Source: Meconema thalassinum
Taxonomy: Eukaryota; Arthropoda; Insecta; Orthoptera; Tettigoniidae
Assembly: GCA_946902985.2 (NCBI GenBank)
Contig: OX336388.2
Location: forward strand, 1,506,436,545-1,506,500,544
DNA length: 64,000 nucleotides
Direction: 5' to 3'
This document shows, piece after piece, positions 44,293-55,698 of the stretch. The notes under the pieces are model-generated. The model worked only from the letters and a program-made list of their open reading frames with translations. It was not told the DNA's origin and did no database searches. Each line of letters begins with the position of its first letter. The first letter of the stretch is position 1. A program made the position numbers and the translations under genes.

Positions 44293-45308
44293 TTACACTA
44301 ATTTGTGATTGGTTAATAACCAGGTAGTGGAGTATTCGAAGTCACGGTAGTCATGGGACGCATGGTGAGGGGGAAGATGTTATACTTACGGTTGACGGTC
44401 TGTGAGGCACTCTATTTTCTGATCTTTTCGGAGATAGTTCTAATGCTTGATTTTGAGAAGTCAACTTCTGTTTTGGGAACTCTTCAGAGTTATTTCTTGC
44501 ATTGTGGAACTTGTAATTAGGGAGCGATATGCAAACTTAGCAATGCTCAGAGGGAACTTGTGTTATAAGGGCTAAAATGCAATATGGCATTTGACTCGGA
44601 ACTGTACAGTCTGGATAAGTAGAATTTCTTACGGAATTCTCTACCTAGTCTAAAGTGGTCACTACGTGTTCACTTGGGTAGATTCGAATAGCTACAAACA
44701 GTTTCCCGGGTCCATACCTGTACGCAAGTTCGTGGGAAGTATATATTTTGCAGCATTAGCGAATTATGCTTGAGAGAGCAATAACCTCAATCAACGGAGG
44801 GGAGGTTAGAACCAACAAGTCGTTACCGCTTTTCCACATCCTAAATCCACGTAATAATGTCTTATGCGTGCGATTATCAAATCCAGGCTACAGTGAGCCA
44901 AGCAAACCGGTAATCAGTAATTCAAGTCAGGCTGCGTGTGAAATAAACAAAAAAATTGAACTATTGAAAGTAAGAATAACTGTATCGGAAAATCAGCCCC
45001 AGAATTAGTAGGAAATGTCAGCTACCAGAGATCATCACGAGTGAGTACCATATGTCTTCAAGTTTCACCGAGGGTCCATAAGAGTGTAATTATGTGTAGT
45101 CATGTTAATATGATAGGGGACCAATAGTCAGTCTGTACACGACCAGGATCTTGCAAAATGTTTATATGTGTTTCTATCAGAATATAGTATGTTTTCACCA
45201 GATATCAGTTATTATTAATACAAGCGGTCACTGGTGTAGTTCGGTGTGAATGTTTATTGCTGCTGGTATAATCGTGCAGGTACTTAACCCCCTCGACCAC
45301 CGAATCTG

Positions 45309-45311
<3 letters not shown>
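44293..45311 (+). other. Anonymous DNA with a possible Gypsy pol scrap
   Basis: The frame 44766-45008 (80 codons; ...LPLFHILNPRNNVLCVRLSNP...) resembles the region between protease and RT in some Gypsy polyproteins. The similarity is short and from memory. Bases about 45265-45311 resemble the LTR-like start of Gypsy-3 (aatcgtgcagg...ccgaat). No intact gene. Confidence 0.35.

Positions 45312-45363
<52 letters not shown>
45312..45363. repeat. (ATT)n microsatellite
   Basis: About 17 uninterrupted ATT units. The poly-Tyr and poly-Ile frames here are artefacts of it. Confidence 0.97.
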
Positions 45364-45439
45364 CAGAGACGAGTGGCCTGTACGGTTACAGTAGGCCATA
45401 GAGTTATATACTATTCAGTGAAGATTATTGCTTAGATGT

Positions 45440-46430
45440 ATTATTCAAACTTTAATCGCATGCTTAGGACACACGAAATAAAAACGAGATAATAAAATTT
45501 CGCACAGCCGCCATATTGTGGTTATAAAAACAATTGAAATAAATAAATAAATAGATTCAAATTTGTATAAGCATTTATCGTACCAACTTTCACTGCGCTT
45601 GGACGGTTAAATCACAAGGAACGTCCAATTAAATATTTAAAATTCGCGTCACTGCCATGTTGGATTTGTTCTCACCAGGTTATTGAAAGTCCCAGAGGCT
45701 AACTTATGTTAATAGCCTTTATCAACATACAAAATTTCAGTTTGATTGCTCTCATAGATTAGTAGATATTTTGCATGGTCGTTATGTTGGATTTGGTATA
45801 TGTAGGCCTTAGAGTTATGTACTAGAGTTATGTACTACGGTATTAGATGCCGATTATTGCATAGGTTCATTATTCAAACGTCGACATCGATCGCATGATT
45901 AGGACACAATAAATAAAAACTGAATTATAAAATTTCGCTCAGCCGCCATGTTGAGGTTATATAAACAATAAACATATAAACATTTGGTGTACCAAGTTTT
46001 TCTGCGTTCGTTCGGATAAATGGTGAGAAATGGCTATTTAAATGTTTATACTTCGCTTGGCCACCGTGTATTTTTGTAGTTAATAGTTTTTGAAAGTCAA
46101 ATAGTTGAACTTGTAGTGGTGCCCTTTATCAGCGTAAAAAAAATCAGGGTGATTTCAGTAATAGCTTCGGAGATATAGAATGGCAGTGAAATATTTCGCA
46201 CAGCTGCCATGTTGAATTGGTGAGTCATAATAACATTTGAAGGGCATGGTCGGGTCCGGACGAAATAGTACTTTGAACGTACCAAGTTTCATTGAAATCG
46301 CTCCAGCCGTTTATATTTTATTAGGGACACACTCACATACGCACACACACACATACACACACACGGACAGAAGGTGATATCAGAAGCCTATCGTTTTATA
46401 AATGAAAATAAGCTAATGAGTTAAACTGCT
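45440..46430 (-). repeat. Inverted, diverged copy of the 22681-24393 element
   Basis: Read on the minus strand it repeats the same order: aggcttctgatatcaccttctgtccgtg, a GT-rich run, aatttcaatgaaacttggta-type text, the gcagctgtgcgaaatattt block and the cggccatgttgg-type modules. It ends near ttatgttaatag / agatatt. It lacks a clear second inverted end. Confidence 0.6.
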
Positions 46431-46689
46431 TTAAGTTTCACCCTTGTGTCATCCCAGCATTCTCGACATAAGGATGTAGTTTGGTACGGTTATACATTAG
46501 GTCTTTCTGTCTTTAAGGGAGAACGACGTTAATAATAACAGCTGAGGGTGAAGCTCAAGATGAGACAGTTCACGTACGAGTATGCCATGGTCAATTTCGT
46601 TTAATCCTTTATATAAATCATTCTTAGAGAAATATTATATATGGGAAATGAATTGGGTACATAGGTTTTTATCCAGTTAAGTTTCATTC

Positions 46690-47060
46690 CTCATGAGGGT
46701 AGCACGAATGATTGTTGGAACAAATAGATGGGAGCAATGGCAGGAAGGTACTCGTAATTACGATATAAAGGCTAAGTTAGAAGTGAACACGTTAGATGTT
46801 CGTATGAGCCGACTCAGATGGTGGAGTCAAGGGAAGAGAATGGGGGAGGAGAGATTACCTTAGAGGTGAGTTCGATTGTAGAAGGTAAGAGAAGAAAAGT
46901 AGACCTAGGAGGCACTGGTTAGTTTCAGTGTTGAACGATTTCAAAGTCAGAGGTTTTAGAAGCAGAGGAGGTCACAATGCTAACTGGAAATAGGGGATCA
47001 TGGATGCAACTTTTTCGCAAAACAGAGGCTTGCAGACTAGAGTGATCGCTGAAAGGCAAA
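46690..47060 (+). pseudogene. LINE C-terminal fragment
   Basis: Frames translate as RVARMIVGTNRWEQW ... LEVNTLDVRMSRLRWWSQGKRMGEERL, the layout of the region downstream of RT in many invertebrate LINE proteins (R-M ... L-R-W-x-G-H-V-x-R). Stops and shifts follow. No RT core is present. Confidence 0.5.
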
Positions 47061-47797
47061 ACAGTCTCAAATGAAAATGTTATGTTGTATGCGTGTATGT
47101 ATGAATGTCTTACTTCCATTTCAGCTGCTTTTTCATTTCGCTCCTTAGATGAAAATTCAGATGGTTTAGTTATAATTTACATTTTTTTAGAGTAAACTTC
47201 GTTTCATAGGGACTCTTTATTATAGGAAGTTTTTATTCGAAACTAAATAGAGGTTATGAATCTTATTTTCCAGTTTAATATAGCTGAGAATGTCGAGAAG
47301 CTTTTGCTTCTAAACGCAGGAAAAAAACAACGCCTGCTCTGAAATTGCTTAACTTTATGGCACTTGGATTGAATCAGAAGAACACACAGTGGGTCGTGCC
47401 TAGGGTTAAGTGGAAATAAAAGTAAACAAGATGCGCACAAAAGTTATTTCTTTACGGCAGTGCCTTTTAAATGCACAAAACAGTGCCTCTGCGGCTGGTT
47501 CATGACGTTCCATAATGTTGTAGTCTCTTGCAATACATCTACCTAGGTATACGGTTAGCTATAGGGTAATTCCTACTCTGAAGAAACATCTCTATGATAT
47601 AATAGATAATAATAATAATACTTTTGTTTCTAAATTTACGGTAGTTGAATGATTAGAGTTGACATTATTATCAATTTCAACAGAACTTTGGTTTCCCCAA
47701 CAATCCCTGTCTCACACTCTTCCTTCTTCTTTTTGCATAACGGAGCTATTCCTGGCTGCATGAGTAATGTACGAAACGAACTGTTCTCTGATTAGTA

Positions 47798-48043
47798 TTA
47801 GCATTTGCCAAAAACGTCTTTCCTCCGCAATCGTGGTAACACCTCTTCATTCTTTATTCTTACTATCCTTTTCTGTTGTATCATTCTCCTGTAACACCAC
47901 GTTTTAAATATTCCTGTTCTCCTCTTATATGCTGCGTCAACAATCCTGTTTTCACTTCCATACAGCTCTAAGCTCCAGACAAAGGCTTTCAACAATATGC
48001 GGTAGAAGAATGAAATCAGAGCATAAAACATACAACTTGACAA
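47798..48043 (-). pseudogene. LINE C-terminal fragment
   Basis: 81 codons on the minus strand: FVWSLELYGSENRIVDAAYKRR...WCYRRMIQQKRIVRIKNEEVL. This is the post-RT stretch with the order L-Y-G-S-E-x, W-C-x-R-R-M and K-N-E-E-V-L typical of animal LINEs. The sequence on either side is unrelated. It is opposite in strand to the fragment at 46690, so the two are separate insertions or an inverted pair. Confidence 0.6.
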
Positions 48044-48192
48044 CGAAATATAATAATAGATTATCTCAATGACTTGATTTTGAAAACTTGTTACCGTACT
48101 TTCTTTTGATATCCAAATGCTGGCTGCATTTGGTTTTGAATCAAAAGGTCTTTTAGGTGTTGTTCTTATTGATTCATTTTAAAGTTTTGCAT

Positions 48193-48420
48193 TGATTCAT
48201 TTAGGGACTTTCCCACACCGAGGTTATGTAGCCTAGTGTACTTGGGTGTATGTGTGAGATATGTCTGATAACCGGTGTCATTGTAATGGCTGTACTAGTG
48301 TTTGTATTTGTAACTAGGCCTAGGATTGGATAGGAAGCATTTGTAATCTTAGAATAGGACGTAAGGGAGCTCCTAATTGTGACATGTACTAGCCCCACTA
48401 TGCGTAACGTCACTGCCACC
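48193..48420 (-). mobile_element. Diverged SINE S1 fragment
   Basis: In minus orientation: tttagggactttcccacac, ggttatgtagcctagtgtacttggg, gtctgataaccggtgtca, ggctgtactagt and a final cgtcactgccacca. These match S1 landmarks in order with many changes. The head with the promoter boxes is absent. Confidence 0.55.
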
Positions 48421-48440
48421 AGGGATAATTCGTTATCCTA

Positions 48441-48560
48441 GCACGCTGCAGACCTCCTTGCAAGGTATTCAGAAACTGCCTTCTTCACCAGCTATTCTGA
48501 ATATCATATCATTAGTGATACAGTATATCCAGCTGACTTTCCACATTCGTATCTTACACC
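48441..48560 (+). repeat. Dispersed repeat, also at 51199-51315
   Basis: The order tgcaaggtattc, gaactgcctt.ttcaccagct, tgaatatcat.tcattagtg and cagctgactttcca is shared with 51199-51315 in direct orientation. Upstream, 48010-48060 (aaacatacaactt.acaacgaaatataataat) matches 50770-50810, so both copies belong to one larger diverged unit. Confidence 0.65.
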
Positions 48561-49273
48561 AGACCTCAGAACATACATAGTCCCATGTCAGATAACGTAT
48601 GTAATTGTGATGGCTATATTAGAAATCAGAAGGATGCAAATGTATACATAGACTACAGATGTGTCCGTTTCGAGGTTAAACTGGACAACTGGAAGCCGGG
48701 AACTTGTACTTTTTCGAAGGAACGCCACAGAGATGACAGATTTTGTTAATATCGATGTCCCTATTCCCCAAAGTTGTTGAAACAAGTAACCCCAGTTTTT
48801 TTAAAGAGGATCAATCTGCATGGGCCCAGCCTGGTAATGAAACAGACTTAGCTCACCTCATAATAGAGCTTTGTTTGGTTCATTCACCTAGTTTCGATTC
48901 CCCGTTCACTCATCTGTCATGGAGTAATGAAGATAAACCATGGTATGTTAGAAACTTTACCTTGTATCTGACGTGGCCAGCGTATGCCCTATTAAGTCGA
49001 GAGTATTGTAGGATATGCGGTAGAAAACTATTAATAAAACATTGAAAAGTAACACAAAAAAGGTAATTCTTATCTAGCATTTCGAAAATTAGACAACAGA
49101 AATTTGGCAGTCGTACATAATTCACCAGTCTGAAACCAGGTTATAAACTTTTCTAAAATTAGTCTTTATAGATTTACCCCCACTACCATATTAGGTATTT
49201 TAGGTATGTCTACAGGGCGCACGTTTTACTCCTTTTTCCGATATTGTAGGCTATTTAGTGATTTTAGAAGTTG

Positions 49274-50381
49274 ATGTACTACTGTCGACCAAAGTATTAT
49301 GTGTACTCGAGTTTGAAGGTTGTTTATGACGTAATCAATAGACATACATAAAATCCAATAACATCATCATTTTCGTCGTTCTATTTTACGTGAGTTCATG
49401 TAGGTTTAGAATTTTTAGTTGATATTTTAATATTTTTTATCGCAGTTGGAACACAAAAAGTGCCCGTTTTTAAGCGTGTTTCAACCATGCGTCACATTTA
49501 AGAATTATTAAATCACAAACCCGTCATCAGATCGAATCCAAATATTAACATAATATATATTGGAATGTTGTATAACTGGTTTATTAATTTCAAAATTTTG
49601 CGTGTCCAAGAAACAAAGTTGTTATCATTTGTGTAAGGTAACGTTTTCTCGGCTTGGGGTGGTTGGAATATGTAGTTCTTGGTCGTGTTTTAATCCTTAT
49701 ACATCAAAAAGTTATGCTGTATGACTTTAAAATACGTAAATTAATTCACTTATTTTATATCGGTTTATATTTGAACGGGGAAATACGACCTCGCCTCGCT
49801 CGGCAGTGATGGGCTCCATCTCAGCAACGCTGTACAGCTTACCCCGGAGCGGCTGGCTGGTGAATCATGCCTCATTTCCACGAACAAATACAAACCGATA
49901 TAAAATAAGTGAATTAATTTACGTATTTCACAGTCATACAACATAACTTCTTGATGTATAAGGATTACAACGCGACCAAGAGCTATATTTTCCAACCACC
50001 CCGAGCCGAGAAAAAGTTACCTTACAAAAATGATAACAACTTTGTTTCTTGGACAAACAAAATTTTGAAATTAATAAACTAGTTAAACAACATTCCAATG
50101 TATATTGTGTTAAAATTTGCATTCGATCTGATGACAGGGTTTGGAGATAATAATTCTTAAATGTGACGCATGGTTGAAACACGCTTAAAGCGGGCTCATT
50201 TTGTGTTCCAACTGCGATAACAAATATTAAAATATAAATTAAAAATTCCAAACCTACATGAACTAACGTAAAATAGAACGACAAAAATGATGATGTTATT
50301 GGATTTTATGTAGGGCTATTGGTTACTTCACAAACAACGTTCAAACTCGAGAGCACATAATACTTTGGTCGACAGTAGGTG
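49274..50381. repeat. 1.1 kb palindrome (inverted repeat arms of about 500 bp)
   Basis: The arms 49274-49775 and 49884-50381 are reverse complements with modest divergence. Landmarks include ctactgtcgaccaaagtattatg at the outside, accatgcgtcacatttaagaatt midway and tcacttattttatatcgg inside. The 108 bp loop is GC-rich (gctcggcagtgatgggctcc ... ggagcggctggctggtg) and unlike the arms. It may be a foldback element or an inverted duplication. A transcript through it would form long dsRNA. Confidence 0.85.
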
Positions 50382-50407
50382 CAATTTTTCAGTTTTGCTT
50401 AGTTCTA

Positions 50408-50710
50408 TAGGGCGCCAGGAAATGTTCTCCGCAGAGACTACGGGTTTCTGCCAGAGGCAGCACGGTGTCCTTGACAGGGTGAATCCCACACGTGTGGGCT
50501 GTAGGCTCTCGAAATCGTCAGTGTGTATTGCAATAAGCGAGCAAGTGTGTCATCAGCACTTCCAGCATCAGTTATGAACGGCTGTGGGGAGTACAAAGTT
50601 AACTGTTTGTTTGTTTTGATACAAGTGACAGGCGTGCTGCCAACGTAACTACTGATGCCATCTCTCGCAATAGCCCGTGGTTACTGTGGAGAACATTTCC
50701 CGGCACCCTG
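50408..50710. mobile_element. Mariner-type MITE, 303 bp
   Basis: Inverted ends of about 40 bp, starting TAGGGCGCCAGGAAATG on the left and, as complement, CAGGGTGCCGGGAAATG on the right, both continuing TTCTCC. The flanking TA on each side (50406-50407 and 50711-50712) is the expected Tc1/mariner target duplication. There is no transposase frame, so it is non-autonomous. It sits just outside the 1.1 kb palindrome. Confidence 0.8.
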
Positions 50711-50712
50711 TA

Positions 50713-51576
50713 TTATTTCAGTCGGTCAAGACAAAGACATCCAATAATCTACAGGAAATTAACTCAGAATTTAAAACATACAAATTATACAACGAAATAT
50801 AATAATTAACTGTGTACTTATTTGACCGAATTCAAATCTTTCTAGAATAGATTTTAGATGTGGTTCTCAGGACCACAGTATTTCATAGCCTGTCTGCTAA
50901 CAACATAAACTATTCTTGTATTCGCACTATGCCTTCGTAAATCTATGAAATTATTTATTCTGTACCTCTATTGTACCAACGTACCTCATTAATGGAGATT
51001 TTTGATTTATTTATTCTTTCTGTTTCCAATACATAAATTGGAAGGTTTACGCGATGGCTTCTTCTGAGCGTTCCTTTTCAGTATATTATAGCTGCTAAAT
51101 TATTTGACATAGTTTTGTACAGTTATCATCCATATGGTTGTCACCTCCAATCATTCTTCGATTGTTGCCGCATTTCCCGGCCTATCATCCTGATCCTCCT
51201 TCCATGCAAGGTATTCTAGGAACTGCCTTATTCACCAGCTCCCCTGAATATCATGTCATTAGTGGCACGTTCAATTCAGCTGACTTTCCATATTCGTCTC
51301 TTACGGCAGACATAAAACATATAAGATTACTCTTTCTTCTTTTCCCATGATCTACGTTTTACTCCCAAATGGAAGTTTTAAAAATGTTTTATTGTACAGG
51401 ATAAAACTGTTCAAAGTGAATAGATTTGGGGCTACCTGGAAGGCGAGGGGTAGGAGGACTTGGAGCAGAACGCTCTTGGAGTGGCAGCTGTGATGGTTCC
51501 CCAGAGGGGTGGTTATAAGGATGTGAGTATGGGAAAAATATGTCCACAACTTCAAAAACAAAAGTATATTCTAATA
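50713..51576. other. Anonymous DNA containing the second copy of a dispersed repeat
   Basis: 50770-50810 and 51199-51315 match 48010-48060 and 48441-48560. Nothing else recognised; the short frames near 51352-51595 have no recognisable domain. Confidence 0.5.
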
Positions 51577-53017
51577 TAAAAAGTCCTCTCGGCACGCCGG
51601 AAGGCGGAGGTAGATTTCACCGGACAAACTTGGGGATAGGCGGAAATAGGCAGAATATGCAGATTTTCGTAGAAGGATCAGACCTCATTTAATGCGAGAA
51701 GGTATTTTATAATTGGAGCTTAATGAACTTTGTTTTTCGTCATTTTATGCTTATTTTAAACATTTTATTTTCTTATGGGAATGGTAACCTTCTTGTCATT
51801 TGGGGTCCATTTTTATACTTGTGGTCACACTGTCCTTATGCTAGGTTTCGACACTGATGTGCAACTATGTAACGGTCTGTTACTTCTTCACGCAAAATTA
51901 TATCTACCGCAGAGATTTTGGTTGGTTCCTCAGTTTAGGGGCTGCGACAACGCGGTCATGTAACCCCGTGTACTTTGGGATGGCTGTATTAGTCTGTAAT
52001 TCAGGTAAGGACTGCAGACGGTCAATTTCAAGCAGTAGTTACTAATGTTGCTACCAGGTACTACCGTCAACGACACCTAGCTGTGAACTTGGCTACTAGA
52101 TGCCACCGCAACCAGCAACTCGCAACGAACGTTGGAACTTCCCCTCCAAAGGAAAGCATACTGAGGGATTTTTGGCGCTCTTAGAAAATCCGACGACTTC
52201 GGCCGGCTTTGAACTCGCGACCTTGGGCATAAACATTCAGCATGCTACCAGTTACGTCACCGAAGCCGCTTCACACTTAGATGGAAATCTGAATCTGATC
52301 TCGTGCAAGTGCGTTATCTTGGCAACGTCTGATGGCTCATCCCTCATCAATTTAGTAGTGTTGCCATGGCAACCACTGATAGGTCTTGGCATTTTCTTAT
52401 AATTCCGAAATTATTTTTCTCATCCCTTGGCATAATGGTGGGTTATATCAAAAATTCTTTCAGACAAAAGTTTTAGGTAATTATTATGGGAATATTGTCC
52501 ATTTTGTACGGTTTTGATATTGTGCCTATTAAGAGAGATATGATTAATGTTTCCCGAAAAACCCACTTTTTCCCACCCCTTTGGTCAATGGTTGGTGCTA
52601 TAAAAAACACTCTTCAAACATACATTTTTGGGCTTTATCCGACACATAGTATGAATGTTGAACGGATTCGATATTTCACATATTAAGAGAGTTATAGCAA
52701 TATTTCACTTTCTCGAAAAAAAAAAAAAGACCCCCATTTTCACCCCCCAACGACCGATTTAGCCCAGTAACGAACTCGACCGAGATTTTATAGGTATACG
52801 TATTCGGTAAAAAATTCAAGGTGATTGGTACAAAATTACGGCAGTTATCGTGCCCACAATAAACTGATATGCATATACATTCATAAATTATATATAACTT
52901 TTGAACTGACGGTGGTTTTGGGGCCTGGGGATGTGAAACGCGAAGATATGTCGAAATTTTCCGGAAGTCGAAACATGGTACCCATTGCAATAGTTAGCTT
53001 TCTAACGAAATCTACCT
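51577..53017 (-). repeat. R1 copy e, full length
   Basis: From aaaaagtcctctcggcacgcc to gcaatagttagctttctaacgaaatctacct, with SINE S1 embedded at about 51921-52268. It is followed without a gap by another R1 copy in the same orientation. Confidence 0.85.
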
Positions 53018-53139
53018 CTGGTTGGTTCCTCAGTTTAGGGGCTGCGACAACGCGGTCATCTAACCCCGTGTACTTTGGGTGAGTGTAGAATCTGTCTGAT
53101 ACACGGTGTGAATTGTAATGGCTGTATTAGTCTTAATTC

Positions 53140-53327
53140 GGGGCGTGGTGGCTCAGCGGTCTAGCTGTATGCCTCTCACCAAGGCGGTCCGGGTTCGATT
53201 CCCGGTCAATGCATGTGAGATTTTCGATGTGAAATGCCATGTCCTGTGGTTCGGATTCCACGTAAAAAGGAGGTCCCGTGGCTCATGATCTCAAGATTAA
53301 CGGTCACGTTAAACTACAAGCTTCCTT
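53140..53327 (+). mobile_element. tRNA-derived SINE (family S4), 188 bp, with 17 bp target duplication
   Basis: A-box-like tggctcagcgg and a canonical B box gggttcgattcccgg lie about 40 bases apart, followed by a short body. It is flanked by perfect copies of TGTATTAGTCTTAATTC (53123-53139 and 53328-53344). It interrupts the embedded S1 of R1 copy f, so it is younger than that copy. A tRNA-like fold is possible at the head, but the downstream body and target duplication show it is a SINE, not a tRNA gene. Confidence 0.88.
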
Positions 53328-53625
53328 TGTATTAGTCTTAATTCATGAAAGTACTGCAGACGGTCAATTTCAAGCAGTAGTTCCTAATGTTGCTACCAGG
53401 TGCAACCGTCAACGACACCTAGCTGTGAACTTGGCTACTAGATGCCACCCCAACCATCAACTCGCAACGAACGTTGGAACTTCCCCTCCAAAGGAAAGCA
53501 TACTGAGGGATTCTAGTGCTCTTAGAAAATCCGACGACTTCGGCCGGCTTTGAAACCGCGACATTGGGCATAGACATTCAGCATGCTACCAGTTACGTCA
53601 CCGAAGCCGCTTCCCACTTTATCAG

Positions 53626-54145
53626 GCGGCTTTGGTGGCGTAGTCGGTAACATGCTGAGCTTCTATGCCCAAGATACCAGGTTCAAACCCGGCCGAAGCC
53701 GTCGGATTTTTTAAGAGCGTTAAATATCCCTCAGTATGCCTTCCTTCGGAGGGGAAGTAAAGCCGGCGGTCCCATGTCATAGATTTATGGCATGTTAAAG
53801 ATCCTTCCACTAATTGCACCTGTGTGAAGCTAAATTGGATAGGTTAAGAATGTATACAACGCTCTTAGGTTTCTATGTTCGTTGCCAAGAGCCGACTGCG
53901 GCGGCGTCTAGTAGCTCAGTTCTGAACTTGGCCTCGTAGTCGTTGACAGTGGCGCTTGGCGGCAAAAGTAGGAACTATCTGAAAAATTGTTAGTTGCAGT
54001 ACTTAAATTAACAAACAGATAACACACACTAATACAGTCATCACAATTAACACCGGTTATCAGACAGATTCTACACACACCCAAAGTACACGGGGCTACA
54101 TGACCGCGTTGTCGCAGCCCCTAAACTTAAGAACCAACCAACCAA
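53626..54145 (+). mobile_element. tRNA-derived SINE S1, long form, 520 bp, with target duplication
   Basis: Head gcggctttggtggcgtag with A box tggcgtagtcgg and B box caggttcaaaccc; 3' end aaccaaccaaccaacc. Flanked by CCACTTTATCAG (53614-53625) and CCACTTAATCAG (54146-54157), 11 of 12 identical. It contains about 115 bp (ggcggtcccatgtcatagat ... caagagccgactg) absent from the short forms in R1, so this is probably closest to the parental element. Confidence 0.85.
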
Positions 54146-54903
54146 CCACTTAATCAGATGGAAATACTGAATCTGATCTCGTGCAAGTGCGTTGTCATGG
54201 CAACGTCTGATGGTCCATGCCTCATCAATTTAGTAGTGTTGCCATGGCAACCACTGATAGCTCTTGGCATTTTCTTATAATTCCGAAATCATTTTTCTCG
54301 TCCCTTGGCGTAATGGTGGGTCATATCAAAAATTCTTTCAGACAAAAGTTTTAGGTAATTATTAGGGGAATATTGTCCATTTTGTACGGTTTTGATATTG
54401 TGCCTATTAAGAGAGATATGATTAATGTTTCCCGAAAAACCCACTTTTTTCCACCCCTTTGGTCAATGGTTGGTGCTATCAAAAATCTTATTTGACATAA
54501 ATTTTTGGCACTTATCCGACACATATTATGAACTTTGAATGGATTCGATATTGCACGTATTAAGAGAGTTATAGCGAAATTTCACTTTTTCGAAAAAAGC
54601 CCCCCATTTTCACCCCCTTCGACCGATTTAGCCCAGTAACGAACTCGACCGAGATTTTATAGGTATACATCTTCGGTAAAAAATTCGAAGTAATTGGTGC
54701 AAAATTACGGCAGTTATCGTGTCCACAAGAAACTGATATACATATATATATACATATATATATACATAAATTATATATAAACTTTTGAACTGACGGTGGT
54801 TTTGGGGTCTGGGGGATGTGAAACGCGAAGATATGTCGAAATTTTCCGGAAGTCGAAACATGGGACCCATTGCAATAGTTAGCTTTCTAATGAAATCTAC
54901 CTA

Positions 54904-55698
54904 AAAGATACAACACAAACATCAAATGAGCAGGAACAGGAGCACAAACCTTGCAACCCCGTGGTGGACAGATTAATATCCAAAGTAAGGAAAATAAATA
55001 TCAAAGGCCAAAACTTTGACCAGAAGACGGGAGAAATTGTTGCACGTGACGCAACAGACTCGACTGGAACCACACTACCAGGTGATCCGAACACCTGGGA
55101 GAGAATCAAATAGGCATATATCAAAATACATCTTAATTACCGAGAACAGAAGGCTCGAAAAAAAAACAAATTAAGCTCGCCAAACAAATTAGTTAAATTA
55201 ATAAAACCAAAGCAATTTACTTGCACTCTAGCGCGCCAACACACAACAATAATACGAGCAGAGACGACAATAGAAAAGGGTATGCCGTCCATTATTAAAC
55301 AGTGTACCCACTCCAAAATGTATATGATGAATGGTGGTCCCTTTTTAATAAGCAAGACGAAAGAAGAAATTTCAAAATGATAATAATAATAATAATAATT
55401 TAATTAGGTTGGCGCCATTCCTATATGTAAAATCGTAGCGTGGCCAGACCGCATGCATAGTTACAGAATGAAACAAAGGCAGGCAGGCGATATTGACCCA
55501 AACCTGGATTAGAAATCAACACGAGGGAACAAAAGGCTACAGGCGAGGGAAACCAGATAGGTTTAAGTGATAATAAAATTTCAAAGCCATGCGGGCGACC
55601 ACGTGTGTGAGAAAGAAAGTCCAAAGGCGCAACTCCATAACCCGCACTAGAGCAACAAAATGAAACAAGAAATAAATCGAAACACTCAAGCTTAATAT
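54904..55698. other. Anonymous DNA between R1 and Gypsy-2
   Basis: No gene recognised. An (AAT)n run sits at about 55379-55397. The frames on either strand are short and without known motifs. Confidence 0.5.

Larger units (their letters stand above)
53019..54903 (-). repeat. R1 copy f, truncated, with two SINEs inserted
   Basis: In minus orientation this copy starts at 54903 (aggtagatttcatt). It runs to the SINE S1 region (53620-53019) and stops at the SINE tail, lacking the last 340 bases of R1. It is interrupted by a free S1 insertion (53626-54145) and an S4 insertion (53140-53327), both with target duplications. Confidence 0.8.

Noticed and set aside
45205..45435. Poly-Ile and poly-Tyr frames
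   Set aside because: Artefacts of the (ATT)n microsatellite.
53147..53215. Possible functional tRNA gene
   Set aside because: It has A and B boxes, but the downstream body and a 17 bp target duplication show it is a SINE head; no convincing acceptor stem.
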